Positions 1-9,125 of a stretch of 46,090 bases of DNA are shown here, in pieces. Positions within the stretch are counted from its first letter, which is position 1. Each line of letters starts with the position of its first letter. The translations under genes were made by a program, and so were the position numbers. The DNA is from Planctomycetota bacterium (GTDB taxonomy: Bacteria > Planctomycetota > UBA1135 > GCA-002686595). Below the pieces are notes generated by a model. The model was not told the DNA's origin. It made no database searches and saw only the letters and a list, made by a program, of their open reading frames with translations. The stretch lies in contig VGZE01000010.1 in NCBI GenBank assembly GCA_016872755.1, positions 1-46,090 on the forward strand. The letters are read 5' to 3'.

Positions 1-703
1 CGCGGCGCGCGACGATCGGGAGCTCGGCCGTGCGGCCCGCGGCGCGGGCCGCGCAGTGCGCGCGCACCGGGCACTCTCCGCAGTTGGGCTCGCGCGGCAG
101 ACACACGGTCGCGCCGAGTTCCATCAGCGCCTGATTCCAATTGCGGGGTCGCGTCGCGCCGCGCGGCCGGCGCGGGACCAGCTCGGCGGCGCGCGCCCAG
201 ATCCGCTTGACCGTCGCCGGTCGGTCGATCGGCTCCGCGATCGCGAACAGGCGCGCGAACACGCGCAGCACGTTGCCATCGACCAGCGGTTCGGGTTCGT
301 CGAACGCGATCGAGAGCACCGCGCCGGCCGTGTAGGGTCCGACGCCGGGCAGCGCGAGCCACGCGTCGCGCGTGCGCGGGAATCCGCCGGCATGCCGCTC
401 GACCAGCGCCCGCGCGGCCTCGCGCAGCGCGCGCGCGCGACGGTAGTACCCCAGGCCCGACCAGGCGGCGACGACGGAATCCTCGGGAGCCGCGGCCAGC
501 GCGCGCAGGTCGGGGAAGCGCTCGAGGAAGCGCCGCCAGTACGGAATCACGGTCTCGACGCGCGTCTGTTGCAGCATCGCCTCGCTGATCCAGATCGCGT
601 ACGGATCGCGCGTGCGGCGCCAGGGCAGGTCGCGCTGCGCGCGGTCGAACCACGCGCACAGGTCGCGCACCAGGGCCGCCGACGCATCAGGAGCTTGGGA
701 CAC
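1..703 (-). CDS. mutY: A/G-specific adenine glycosylase MutY (3' end off window)
   Basis: Base-excision repair glycosylase that removes adenine mispaired with 8-oxoguanine. I translated the minus strand from a GTG at 703 (a TTG at 712 is also possible). The catalytic Glu is at about residue 41 in SEAMLQQT, the helix-hairpin-helix LPGVGPYTAGA at about 118-128, and the catalytic Asp at about 142 in VDGNV. The [4Fe-4S] cysteines follow the MutY/Nth spacing C201-x6-C208-x2-C211-x5-C217. The C-terminal NUDIX-like domain expected in MutY lies beyond the left edge. EndoIII (Nth) is less likely because the catalytic region has MutY-type Glu rather than Lys. The gene diverges from the membrane protein starting at 737, leaving a very short shared promoter region. 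Confidence 0.93.
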   Translation of the reverse strand, partial: MSQAPDASAALVRDLCAWFDRAQRDLPWRRTRDPYAIWISEAMLQQTRVETVIPYWRRFLERFPDLRALAAAPEDSVVAAWSGLGYYRRARALREAARALVERHAGGFPRTRDAWLALPGVGPYTAGAVLSIAFDEPEPLVDGNVLRVFARLFAIAEPIDRPATVKRIWARAAELVPRRPRGATRPRNWNQALMELGATVCLPREPNCGECPVRAHCAARAAGRTAELPIVARR

Positions 704-736
704 GCCGATCAAAGTAGCTAAGTTGTGGAGCCGCCG

Positions 737-3337
737 ATGTCCGTCCCGAAATCCCTGCTCGCCGCATTCGTCGCCGGCCTGCTGCTCTCGCTGCTGCGCC
801 AGCCGCTGGGCGGCGACGTGCTGGGCGCCGTGGCGGTCGATCCGCTGCGCTCGGCGCTGCTGCGCGGGATCGGACTCGCGGCCGCCTGCTGGATCGTCGC
901 CCCGCTGCTCGGCGGCGCGCGGCGCTGGCTGGTATTGCTCTGCGTCGGGCTCGGCTACGCGGCGCACGCATTGTTCCTGCAAGCGTGGTGGTGGCCGAGC
1001 ACGTCGCTGGGATTCGCGCTCTCGGGGTTCCCGCTGTTCGGGTTGGCACTGTGGTTGTCGCGCGCAGAGGAGCCGTCGCCGGCGCGCGAAGAGCACGGCT
1101 CGGCGCTGCTCCCGGTCGCGTTGGCGTTGCTCGCCGCGGGCGCGACGATCGCGCTCGAAGTGCTCGCGCGACACGCCCGCTCGATCGGCCTGGGAACTCC
1201 GGCCGACGATGGGCTGCAAGGCTGCGTCGTGCTGCTGCTCGTCGCGCTCGGCGCGCTGGCCTTCGGACCGTGGCTGTGCGGCCGCGCGGACGCGCCGAGC
1301 GGGCCCACGCGCGAGGCACGCGGCAGCGGCGGCCTCGCGCTGGGAGCCTGCGGAGCGGCGGCGCTCGCGCTGGTCGGCTACGAGTACCTGCGGCACTTCG
1401 AGGATCCCGCGCTGCTCGCGGCATTCCTGGATCGCTACGGCCTGAAGTTCAGCGCGATCGGCACGTGGCACGCGCATGCCGCGCTGGGAGCTTCGGTCTT
1501 CGTCGCGCCGGCCTTCGCGTTGGGAGCGGCGGCATGCGGTGCTCGCGACCGCACCAGCGGGGCCGCGCTGGCCGTCGGCGCGCTGCTCGGCGCGTTCGCC
1601 GTGCCGTGGCTCCATGCGAGCGACGTGCACGCTCTCGATCCGATCGCGGCACGCGCGGCCCCCGGCGGCGCGCGCTGGATCGCGGTCGGCTGCGCAGTCG
1701 GCGCGCTCGGCGCGTTGCTGGTCGCGATCGAACTCGTGCGCCGGCGCCGGGCGCTGGGTTGGGCGGTGCTGGCGCTGGCCGCCGGAAGCGCCGCATGGCC
1801 GTGGCTGCGCGAGCAGCGCGCCGTGCTGATCCTCTCCCCATGGCAGCGCGCGCAGTCGTACCCGTCGCTCGTGATGGACCTGCCGCAGGGAGTGCTGACC
1901 GTCGAGCCGCTGACCGACGGCACGCCGGCCGCGTTTCTCGATCGCGTCAGGCTGACGCCCAACGGTGCCGAGGAGCGCGCCGATCGCAATCGACTGGTCG
2001 ATTCGGTCGCGAGCCTGGGCCGACCGGCGCGCGAAGCGCGCGTGCTGTTCGTCGGCCAATTGACGCCGGCGCGCGAGCACGAGCTCGACGCACTGGGTTT
2101 GGCGGACTGGCGCTGGACCTCGCCGCTCGGCGAGCCCGCGCGGGAGGTCTCCGCGGCGCTGCAGGGCGGCTTCGAACGCTCGCCGCAGCGTTGGCTCGCA
2201 TTGCGCGACGCAGGTCAGGCGCTGAGCGGAGCGCGCGAGTCCGAGTTCGCGCCCGATCTCGCGCTCGTGATGCCGGCCTTCGGAGTCGCGCTCTCGTCGC
2301 TGGCCGCCGGCCGCGCGCGGCTTGGCGCGGCGCCAGCGCCACGTGCGGTCCCCGACCCCGGGGGCCCCGTCGCGATCGCGCTGTGGCGCGACGCAGGCGC
2401 GGACGTCGTCCCGTTGGCGCTCGGCAGTCCGCTGCAGTTCTCGTTCGGCGGCCCGGAGGAATGGTCGGTCGCGACCTGGCTCGGCGCGCCGTTGCCGGCG
2501 CGCGCGGCGGCGCAGCAGGACGCGTGGCTGGACGGCTCGACGCGCGGCGGCACGCGCACGAATTGGGCGCGCGCGAACGGCATCCAGCGCCACCAACCCA
2601 ATCGCATGCGCGCGCACCTGGCGGGAGAGATGCTGCGCTCGAACGATGCACAGCAGCATCCGTTCCTGCGCGCGCTGGTCGGTCTGTACGGGCCGCAGGC
2701 GGAAAGCTCGCCGTGGGAGACCGACGAGCAGCAGCTCGAGCTCGAGCCGGCGGTGCTCGATGCGCTGACGGAGGCGGCCACCGACGGCATCAGCAGCGCG
2801 GAGCGCGAGCTGTGGTCCGCCATGGCGGACGTGCTCGCCGGAAAGCGACTGCCCGACCTGGTGCTGAAGCACCTCGAGCCGCTCGCGAAAGCGCACGCGC
2901 CATGGCCCGAGCTCGAGCGAGCCGTCGCGCTGGCGTACTTCGAGTTCGACATGCCGGCCGAAGCGTTGGCGCTGCTCGAAACGATGGCGGCCGCCGCTCC
3001 GCACGACGTGACCCTGCGGCTCGAGGCCGCGGCGGCCGCGCGAATGTCCGGCGACCATGCGCGCGAGGCAGACTGGCTGCGCGCGGCGGACGCGCTCCAG
3101 CCGGCGCGGCCCGACGTGCTCAGGCTCTTGGGAGTCGCGCTCGTGCGCCTCGGCGATCCGCAGGGGAAGCAGCTCGTGCGCGATGCGCTGCTGCGCGATC
3201 CGGACGACTCCGCGCTCGAGCCGTTCCTGGGGCCGGGCCCCTACCCGCCGCCGGAGCGCGGGTACGCGCCAGCCGCCTCGCACGCGACGGAAACGCCGGA
3301 GGAGCACGCCGCTCACGCCGAAGAAGATTCGCACTGA
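737..3337 (+). CDS. Large multi-pass membrane protein with C-terminal TPR-like region
   Basis: Not recognised as a named family. I prefer the ATG at 737 (866 aa) over the in-frame GTG at 725, because GGAG at 727-730 sits six bases before it. Roughly the first 370 residues are a series of hydrophobic segments rich in Ala, Leu and Gly, consistent with ten or so membrane spans. A soluble region follows with the stretch TVEPLTDGTPAAFLDRV and then EERADRNRL, faintly like the core of spermidine-synthase-like membrane proteins; I would not rely on that. The last 200 residues are helical, with TPR-like alternation (for example AEALALLETMAAAAPHDVTL), ending in a His/Glu-rich tail. It stands alone, divergent from mutY and upstream of the protease cluster. 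Function unknown. Confidence 0.8.
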   Translation: MSVPKSLLAAFVAGLLLSLLRQPLGGDVLGAVAVDPLRSALLRGIGLAAACWIVAPLLGGARRWLVLLCVGLGYAAHALFLQAWWWPSTSLGFALSGFPLFGLALWLSRAEEPSPAREEHGSALLPVALALLAAGATIALEVLARHARSIGLGTPADDGLQGCVVLLLVALGALAFGPWLCGRADAPSGPTREARGSGGLALGACGAAALALVGYEYLRHFEDPALLAAFLDRYGLKFSAIGTWHAHAALGASVFVAPAFALGAAACGARDRTSGAALAVGALLGAFAVPWLHASDVHALDPIAARAAPGGARWIAVGCAVGALGALLVAIELVRRRRALGWAVLALAAGSAAWPWLREQRAVLILSPWQRAQSYPSLVMDLPQGVLTVEPLTDGTPAAFLDRVRLTPNGAEERADRNRLVDSVASLGRPAREARVLFVGQLTPAREHELDALGLADWRWTSPLGEPAREVSAALQGGFERSPQRWLALRDAGQALSGARESEFAPDLALVMPAFGVALSSLAAGRARLGAAPAPRAVPDPGGPVAIALWRDAGADVVPLALGSPLQFSFGGPEEWSVATWLGAPLPARAAAQQDAWLDGSTRGGTRTNWARANGIQRHQPNRMRAHLAGEMLRSNDAQQHPFLRALVGLYGPQAESSPWETDEQQLELEPAVLDALTEAATDGISSAERELWSAMADVLAGKRLPDLVLKHLEPLAKAHAPWPELERAVALAYFEFDMPAEALALLETMAAAAPHDVTLRLEAAAAARMSGDHAREADWLRAADALQPARPDVLRLLGVALVRLGDPQGKQLVRDALLRDPDDSALEPFLGPGPYPPPERGYAPAASHATETPEEHAAHAEEDSH

Positions 3338-3424
3338 GCGGCGCGCGCCTTCGCCTTCAGTTTGCCGCCCGGTCACAGCCGATCCACGGAATCGGTGGTA
3401 CCGCTCGGTTGTAAGTGGAATTCG

Positions 3425-4996
3425 TTGAGCGCCGCGCCCGCCCTGCTGGGGCTGGTCGCGGGCTTCGCGCTCGCGCGCGCGCCGCGCGCGGCGGGCTGGA
3501 CGGCCACCGGGGACGCACTCGATCTCGAGCAGCGCGACCTGCGCGTGCACGACGTATTCAGCGCGAGCGGTGCGAACACGAACAAGAGTCCCGACTCGAA
3601 CTTCCCGGGCGCGCTCGGCGCCCCCTTGGCGATCTGGAAGGCCGCCGTCGAGTGGGGCAGCGAGCGCCATGGCGGTGGCGGCGGCGACCCGTCGCAGCTC
3701 AACGGGCTGGGCTCGGGCGCGGCGAACTACGATCCGAGTTGGCAGGGCCTGGCGAGCGGCCCCGGCGGACCCAACGACAACGTGCACGCGCCACTTTCGG
3801 GAAGCGCGCCCGGCGTCTACGCGTTCTGCGAGACGCCGACCTCGGACGGCTGGCGCATCCGCTACTACCAGGGCTGGCAATGGCACGGCGGACCGGGCCT
3901 CGCGCTCGCGCCCGGCGAGATCGACCTGCAAGGCGTCGCGACCCACGAGCACGGTCACGCGCTCGGGCTGGGCCATTCGAGCGCAGCCGGCTCGACGATG
4001 CTGGCCAATGCGACCGGCTCCCTGCTCGGACTGCGCTCGATCGAGAGCGACGATGTCGCGGGTATCGCGGCGATCTACGGCACGAAAGTGGCAACCAAGC
4101 CGCGCGTGCTCGGCAGCGAGCTCAGCGGCACGCAGGTCGTGCTACACGGCTTGAATTTCGCCGCCGGCGGCAACGAAGTGTGGTTCACGCGCCGCTCGGG
4201 CGGCGATGGAACTCCGGTCGTCGTGCCGGCGCTCGCTTCGACTCACGGCGGCACGCGCATCACGCTGACGCTGCCGGTCGCCGCGGGCCCCGGCGACGTG
4301 CTGGTCAGGCGGCCCGGCTCCGCGCACGCGTGCCTTTCGAACGCGTGGCCCTTCGACACCGACCACCCGGGCACGAGCGGCGGCCCGATCGCAATCGCGG
4401 GCGTCGTTCCGGTCAACCTGTGGACCGTGGCGGCGAACCCGCAGTCGATCGTGCTGTCGGGCAGCGGCTTCGCCAGCGCGACGGCGGTCGCGATCGATGG
4501 TGTCGCGCTTGCCGCCGGCGCGTGGTCGACAGCGGGTGACAGCACGCTCACGATCCAACTCAGCAATCCAATGGCGCCTGGGATGCGGGCGGTCGAGGTG
4601 ACCAACCCGCTCGGCACCAGCGCGCCGTTGCAGGTATCGGTGCTGCCCCCGACGCTGCCCGCTCTGGCCCTCTCGAGCCCGATCAGCTCCTCGGCGAAAC
4701 AGCTGCACGCTTTCGTCGGCGCGGAACCGGGCAGCCTGGTCTGGCTATGCGCCAGCTCGAGCGCGGAACCCACTTCGCTCGCTGGTATCGTCGACCTCGC
4801 GATCGGAGCGGGTGGCCAGTCGCTGTTCCTGCTGAACATGTGGAGCATTGATGCCGCGGGCAGCGTCACCTTCTCGTTCCAGTTCTCCGGCCTGCCCTTC
4901 GGGACCCCGATCCACCTGCAGGCCGCCGTGCTCCCGGTTGGTTCGGCCCTGCCCTTGGCGGCGAGCAACGCCGCCACGACGATATTTTATTTCTGA
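3425..4996 (+). CDS. Secreted matrixin-type zinc metalloprotease with two TIG/IPT domains (paralogue 1)
   Basis: Predicted exported metzincin protease. The zinc-binding helix HEHGHALGLGH is at about 174-184, followed by a Met-turn (STML) ten residues on. The catalytic domain opens with the cluster's shared block (LEQRDLRV, NFPG, EWGSE, DPSWQG). Two TIG/IPT immunoglobulin-like domains follow (about 205-300 and 310-400), then a C-terminal beta domain ending in a GTPIHLQAAVLP-type strand that I associate with secreted planctomycete proteins. The start is uncertain. A TTG at 3425 places a hydrophobic signal segment at the N terminus; the frame is open back to a TTG at 3362, with a GTG at 3395. 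It is the most divergent of the four paralogues, with HEHGH where the others have HEYGH. No MMP-style cysteine-switch propeptide is visible. Confidence 0.85.
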   Translation: MSAAPALLGLVAGFALARAPRAAGWTATGDALDLEQRDLRVHDVFSASGANTNKSPDSNFPGALGAPLAIWKAAVEWGSERHGGGGGDPSQLNGLGSGAANYDPSWQGLASGPGGPNDNVHAPLSGSAPGVYAFCETPTSDGWRIRYYQGWQWHGGPGLALAPGEIDLQGVATHEHGHALGLGHSSAAGSTMLANATGSLLGLRSIESDDVAGIAAIYGTKVATKPRVLGSELSGTQVVLHGLNFAAGGNEVWFTRRSGGDGTPVVVPALASTHGGTRITLTLPVAAGPGDVLVRRPGSAHACLSNAWPFDTDHPGTSGGPIAIAGVVPVNLWTVAANPQSIVLSGSGFASATAVAIDGVALAAGAWSTAGDSTLTIQLSNPMAPGMRAVEVTNPLGTSAPLQVSVLPPTLPALALSSPISSSAKQLHAFVGAEPGSLVWLCASSSAEPTSLAGIVDLAIGAGGQSLFLLNMWSIDAAGSVTFSFQFSGLPFGTPIHLQAAVLPVGSALPLAASNAATTIFYF

Positions 4997-5261
4997 AATA
5001 CGATTTCGTTGGGCTTGCAGGTGAAGCGATTGCCGGACGGCTACGGCCTCGAATTCGCGCGCGACAGCCTTTCCACGGACCCAGGAAGCAGCGGGCCTGT
5101 TATATGTTTCGATAGGGTTCAGTGGTGACATTCCGCCACGGGAGCCCATGAAACCCCAAGGACATCGACTCGTCCCCCTTTGCTCGCCTGCGCGAGCGAA
5201 TCCCCCTGCTAGCGCGCCTGCTGGAACCTGTTCGGCACGGCGCTCGTCTCAATTCATCCTC

Positions 5262-5825
5262 ATGAAACCCCCCCATCGGATCGCCCTCTACGCAGGCGCG
5301 CTTGCGCTCGGCATCGCAGGCCTGTTCTCCAATTCCTTCACGGCGCAGATCGAGCGGCTGGACCTGCCGTCGATGGTCGCGAAGACCGATAACTCGGTCT
5401 ACGCCGAGATCGTCGCCAAGCGCGTGATCCGCGTCGACGACCCGGTCGACGGTCCCGAGCTCTTCTACACGATCCTCACGCTCGAAGGCACGTCGCTGCG
5501 CAACGGCGCCAGCCTCAGCGTCGATGTGACCTTCCCCGGCGGCTTCATCAACGACAAGGAAGGCGTTCACAACTCCGAGGCGCCCTCCGCCGACGACATC
5601 AAGGTCGGCAATCGCGTCGTCGCCTTCTACAAGTGGTCGAACAACATGGGCGGCCAGGTACGCGGCAACGCGCTGTACGCGTCGCACGGCGGCATCTACC
5701 GCACCACCGACAGCCCCAAGGGCCGCATGGTGCTCGGCCGCGGCGACGGCTACGCGGTCGCCAAGAACCTCGCGCTGGCCGATCTCGAGACGGCCGTGCG
5801 CTCGCTCGTCACGGAGAAGAAGTAA
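5262..5825 (+). CDS. Small secreted protein preceding a matrixin protease (copy A1)
   Basis: A 187-residue protein with an N-terminal signal segment (RIALYAGALALGIAGLF) and a beta-rich mature part starting at IERLDLPS. I recall similar small exported proteins beside matrixin-like proteases in other bacteria (pattern: aDsvv.g.V, yTi.tl...lkg, fpGG), but I know no named family. An in-frame ATG at 5148 with GGGAG just upstream would add 38 residues before the signal segment. I favour 5262 because copy A2 at 9126 begins directly with its signal peptide. Thirteen bases separate the stop from the matrixin at 5839, and the stop codon merges into that gene's Shine-Dalgarno (TAAGGAG), so translation is probably coupled. 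An inhibitor, chaperone or substrate-presenting partner of the protease is plausible but inferred only from pairing. Confidence 0.8.
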   Translation: MKPPHRIALYAGALALGIAGLFSNSFTAQIERLDLPSMVAKTDNSVYAEIVAKRVIRVDDPVDGPELFYTILTLEGTSLRNGASLSVDVTFPGGFINDKEGVHNSEAPSADDIKVGNRVVAFYKWSNNMGGQVRGNALYASHGGIYRTTDSPKGRMVLGRGDGYAVAKNLALADLETAVRSLVTEKK

Positions 5826-6000
5826 GGAGCCCCTGAACATGCGACTCACTTCCTTCCTGCTCCCCGTCGCCGCGATCGGCGGCGCGTTCTGGATGTTGTC
5901 GGCGCCTCGATCGGTCGGCTACACGCTGATCGGCGGCTCGCTGAGCCTGAGCCAGCGCGACGTGCGCGTCTTCGACAACTTCACTGACTCGACGGCCAAC
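5346..6000 (+). repeat. 655-bp duplicated block, copy 1 (A1 mature part to matrixin 2 N terminus)
   Basis: Pairs with 9195-9849 at a constant offset of 3849 bp, with no indel and about 16 mismatches by eye. It covers the mature part of A1, the 13-base intergenic gap and the first 54 codons of matrixin 2. Both edges are sharp. Confidence 0.9.
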
Positions 6001-7431
6001 GACAACGTGACCGCCGACGTGAACTTCCCGGGTTACCTGGGTGTGGAGCTGTCGAGCTGGAAGTCCGTGCTCGAGTGGGGCAGCGAGCTCCACGGCAACG
6101 GCAACGGCGACCCGACCCAGAACGGCGGCCTCGGCTCCGGCGGCGCGAATTTCGACCCGAGCTGGCAGGGCAACGCCACCGGCGTCGGCGGCACCAACGA
6201 CAACATCATGTCGGAGCTGTCCGGCTCGAGCGGCGGCACGCTCGCGTTTTGCGAGACGCCGATCTCCGACGGCTGGCGTATCCGCTTCTACTCGGGCTGG
6301 ACCTGGCAGGACGGCCCGGGCGCCGCGACCGGCTCGCAGATCGACCACCAAGGCGTGGCCTGTCACGAGTATGGGCACGCGCTGGGGCTCGGCCACAGCG
6401 CGACCGGTGGCGCGACGATGTTCCCGTCGATCTCCGGCACAGGGTCCGGCCAACGCTCGATTGCCACGGACGACATTTCCGGCGTTCAGGCGATCTACGC
6501 CGTGAAGTCGGCCACCAAGCCGCGCATCACTTCGGTCACCGCCTCCGTCGGAGTCGTGACCATCAACGGCACCAACTTCGCGGCGACGGGCAACGAAGTC
6601 TGGTTCACGCAGAAGGCGCAGGGCGGATCGGGCACGCCGATCAAGGTCACTGGAGTGGCCTCGACCCTGAGTGGCACCAAGATCACCGTCACGGCCCCGA
6701 GCACCGCCGGCAAGGGCGACGTGCTCGTCAAGTCGAGCGCGGGTTCCACCGGCGCGTTCCTCTCGAACGCCTGGCCCGTCGACCCGGCCACGCCGGCAGC
6801 CTCCGGGCCGAACATCATCTCGATCACGCCGTCCGCGCTCGACGCGGTGCTGCCTGATCCGCAGGCCGTGGTACTCTCGGGCACCGGCTTCACCGGCGTC
6901 ACGAGCGTGACCATCGGCGGCACCCCGTTGTTGGGAGGCGACTACACGGTCTCGGGCGACACGACGATCACGATCAACTCCTGGCCGCTGCAGAACACGC
7001 TCGGCGACATCGTGATCGGAGTTTCCTCGGGCGCGGGCTCCGATACGGGCCTGGTCTCGGTCAGCGAGTGCCATCCCCCGGTCCTCGACATGAATCCGTC
7101 GACACCGTTCGTCTTCCTCAACGGCTCGACAGTGACGTTCACGGCCGGCTCCGAGGTCGGCGACTTCTGCTACATCGTTGCTTCGACCTCGTTCCTCCCG
7201 TCGACGATTCCGGGCCTGATCGACATCGAGATCGGCGCGGGCTTGTCGGACCTGACGGTGATCAAGATCCTCGCGATCCCCGCCAAGGGCTGGGCGCAGT
7301 ACAGCGCGCCCGTCACCGGCCTGCCCCCGGGCACCATCATCTACGCCGAGGCGCTGGCCTTCCCCGACGAGACAGGCACCAACCTGGTCGAGGACAGCGA
7401 TCCCGCGCAGAGCGTGTTCGTGCTGTTCTAG
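5839..7431 (+). CDS. Secreted matrixin-type zinc metalloprotease with two TIG/IPT domains (paralogue 2)
   Basis: A 530-residue predicted exported metzincin. A signal segment occupies residues 1-28 (LTSFLLPVAAIGGAFWML). HEYGHALGLGH is at 176-186 and the Met-turn ATMFP near 192-196. The first TIG/IPT domain (about 227-312, KPRITSV... through LSNAWPVD) is followed by a second (about 320-420) and a C-terminal beta domain containing GLPPGTIIYAEAL, matching the architecture of paralogue 1. The ATG at 5839 has GGAG nine bases upstream, overlapping the A1 stop codon. Residues 1-54 are almost identical in DNA to paralogue 4, while the rest is distinct, so the two loci have exchanged sequence. A strong intrinsic terminator follows at 7482-7520, ending an A1-protease transcription unit. 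Confidence 0.9.
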   Translation: MRLTSFLLPVAAIGGAFWMLSAPRSVGYTLIGGSLSLSQRDVRVFDNFTDSTANDNVTADVNFPGYLGVELSSWKSVLEWGSELHGNGNGDPTQNGGLGSGGANFDPSWQGNATGVGGTNDNIMSELSGSSGGTLAFCETPISDGWRIRFYSGWTWQDGPGAATGSQIDHQGVACHEYGHALGLGHSATGGATMFPSISGTGSGQRSIATDDISGVQAIYAVKSATKPRITSVTASVGVVTINGTNFAATGNEVWFTQKAQGGSGTPIKVTGVASTLSGTKITVTAPSTAGKGDVLVKSSAGSTGAFLSNAWPVDPATPAASGPNIISITPSALDAVLPDPQAVVLSGTGFTGVTSVTIGGTPLLGGDYTVSGDTTITINSWPLQNTLGDIVIGVSSGAGSDTGLVSVSECHPPVLDMNPSTPFVFLNGSTVTFTAGSEVGDFCYIVASTSFLPSTIPGLIDIEIGAGLSDLTVIKILAIPAKGWAQYSAPVTGLPPGTIIYAEALAFPDETGTNLVEDSDPAQSVFVLF

Positions 7432-7481
7432 AGCGCATCGAGTACGCGTTCGCCACGGCCCCTCGGCCGCTGGTGACTCCA

Positions 7482-7520
7482 CGAGTGCGGGAGCGGCGAC
7501 AGGCGCCGCTCCCGCACTCG
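7482..7520 (+). terminator. Intrinsic terminator after matrixin paralogue 2
   Basis: A perfect 17-bp stem (7482-7498 with 7504-7520) closes a 5-base loop (ACAGG), and CGCTTTT follows on the plus strand. It lies 51 bases after the protease stop codon, and closes the A1-protease unit before the separately positioned paralogue 3. Confidence 0.8.
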
Positions 7521-7637
7521 CGCTTTTCGGCACGTACCGTGCGACGAAATTCGGACCGCAGATTAGGATCGAGGTCCCCCTCCCCCGGTGCCCGCGCCGA
7601 TCGGTCTCGGCTCGCGCCCGCCACCGATCACGCACTC

Positions 7638-8951
7638 ATGCGCTGCATCTCCGTTCTCCTTCCGGCTGCCGCACTCGCGGCAGCAGCCTGGTTCCTGACG
7701 ATCCCCTCCGCCAACGCCTATTCCCTGCTGGGCGGCTCGCTAGGACTGAGCCAGCGCGACTTGCGCGTTTTCGACAACTTCGCCGATACCACGGCCAACA
7801 ACAACACGACCCCGGACCCGAACTTCCCGGGCTACACCGGAGTCGAGATGGCCTGCTGGAAGGGCGCCGTCGAATGGGGCAGCGAGCTGCACGGAACCGG
7901 CAACGGGGATCCGCACCAGAACGGAGGCCTGGGTTCGGGAGGGGCGAATTTCGATCCGTCCTGGCAAGGCAATGGACCGACTCCGGGCGGAGCAAAGGAC
8001 AACATCGTCGCCGCGATTGCCGGCGACTTCTCTGGAGTCCTCGCCTACTGCACCACTCCCATCGAGGTCGGCTGGTCGATTCGCTTCTTCGAGGACGCGT
8101 GGAATTGGGACGACGGCCCCGGCACTTCGGTCAGCGGCTTCGACTTGCAGGGAGTCATGTGCCACGAGTACGGCCACGCACTCGGACTGGGGCACAGCTC
8201 CGACGGCAGCGCGACGATGTACCCGTCGGTGAGCGGAAACGGGATTCCGCAACGCTCGATCTCGTCCGACGACATCGCCGGTGTCCAGGCGATCTACGGC
8301 GTGAAGTCGCCCGGCAAGCCGCGCATCACCGGTATCGCGGTGGCGGGCTCCAACCTCACGATCAGCGGTCAGAACTTCTCGGCGACCGGCAACGAGGTGT
8401 GGTTCACCAAGGGCGGCACGGGCGGCGTTGGGACCCCGATCAAGGTGACGGGCGTCGGGTCCAATGGCGTTTCGATCTCCGTCACCGTGCCCTCGCTCGC
8501 AAGCGACGGCGACGTGCTCGTACGCAACAGCGGCACGTCGCACGCCAACCTCTCGAACGCCTGGCCGATCGACCTCGGCAGCGGTTTCGGTTGCGGCGTG
8601 ATCAGCATGGGCGGCAACTTGACCGGCAACAGCGGCAACCTGACCACGTCGAGCGTTCCGATCCAGGGCACGAGCATGACCTTCCAGGTCAGCGGCCTGA
8701 ACATCACCGGCTTCGGGCGGCGGATCATCGGACTCGTCCCCACGCAGCAATCGGTGCTCGGCTTCACGATGCTCGTCGACTACACGGTGGCTGTGTCGCT
8801 GATGCCGTTCGCGCTCAGCGGCGGCGCGGGAACCTTCACCGAGACGCTGCCGTTGCTTCCCGGCACGACGATCTTCGTGCAGGGAACCGCGATCCAGCCA
8901 AACCTCAAGATCATCGGCACCAACCGACTCGACGTCACGATCTGCCCCTGA
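7638..8951 (+). CDS. Secreted matrixin-type zinc metalloprotease with one TIG/IPT domain (paralogue 3)
   Basis: A 437-residue predicted exported metzincin from the ATG at 7638. Its signal segment (ISVLLPAAALAAAAWFL) ends near a plausible ANA-Y cleavage site at residue 27. HEYGHALGLGH is at 176-186 with the Met-turn ATMYP after it. One TIG/IPT domain covers about 228-312. In place of the second TIG seen in paralogues 1 and 2 there is a different beta domain (about 315-437, RRIIGL... LPGTTIFVQ) ending in ICP. This shorter architecture is shared only with paralogue 4. It has no small A-type gene directly upstream and no clear Shine-Dalgarno, and it follows the terminator at 7482-7520, so it probably has its own promoter in the 205-base gap. 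Confidence 0.9.
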   Translation: MRCISVLLPAAALAAAAWFLTIPSANAYSLLGGSLGLSQRDLRVFDNFADTTANNNTTPDPNFPGYTGVEMACWKGAVEWGSELHGTGNGDPHQNGGLGSGGANFDPSWQGNGPTPGGAKDNIVAAIAGDFSGVLAYCTTPIEVGWSIRFFEDAWNWDDGPGTSVSGFDLQGVMCHEYGHALGLGHSSDGSATMYPSVSGNGIPQRSISSDDIAGVQAIYGVKSPGKPRITGIAVAGSNLTISGQNFSATGNEVWFTKGGTGGVGTPIKVTGVGSNGVSISVTVPSLASDGDVLVRNSGTSHANLSNAWPIDLGSGFGCGVISMGGNLTGNSGNLTTSSVPIQGTSMTFQVSGLNITGFGRRIIGLVPTQQSVLGFTMLVDYTVAVSLMPFALSGGAGTFTETLPLLPGTTIFVQGTAIQPNLKIIGTNRLDVTICP

Positions 8952-9125
8952 GCGGCAGCGTTCAGCGAGCCGACCGAGCGGCGTGCTCGGGCTCCCGCGC
9001 GGAATCGGGGGTTTCGACCCTCGAAGCTCCGCTTGCGGGTTAGCATCGGTAACCCCGTCCGCTCCATTCGCCAGCCCGGCCAGCGCTTGGATCGGACCCA
9101 AGCCCCCCCCAAGGATTCTGTTGCA

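Noticed and set aside
3425-4996. A cysteine-switch propeptide in the matrixins.
   Set aside because: I looked for a PRCGxPD-like motif between the signal segment and the catalytic domain in all four paralogues and saw none; the isolated N-terminal cysteines in paralogues 3 and 4 lack that context.
5809-7635. A 608-codon open frame on the minus strand opposite matrixin 2.
   Set aside because: It is the GC-rich antisense shadow of a well-supported protease; its translation is Arg/Asp/Val-rich with no recognisable motif. A similar shadow lies opposite matrixin 4 (9658-11229).
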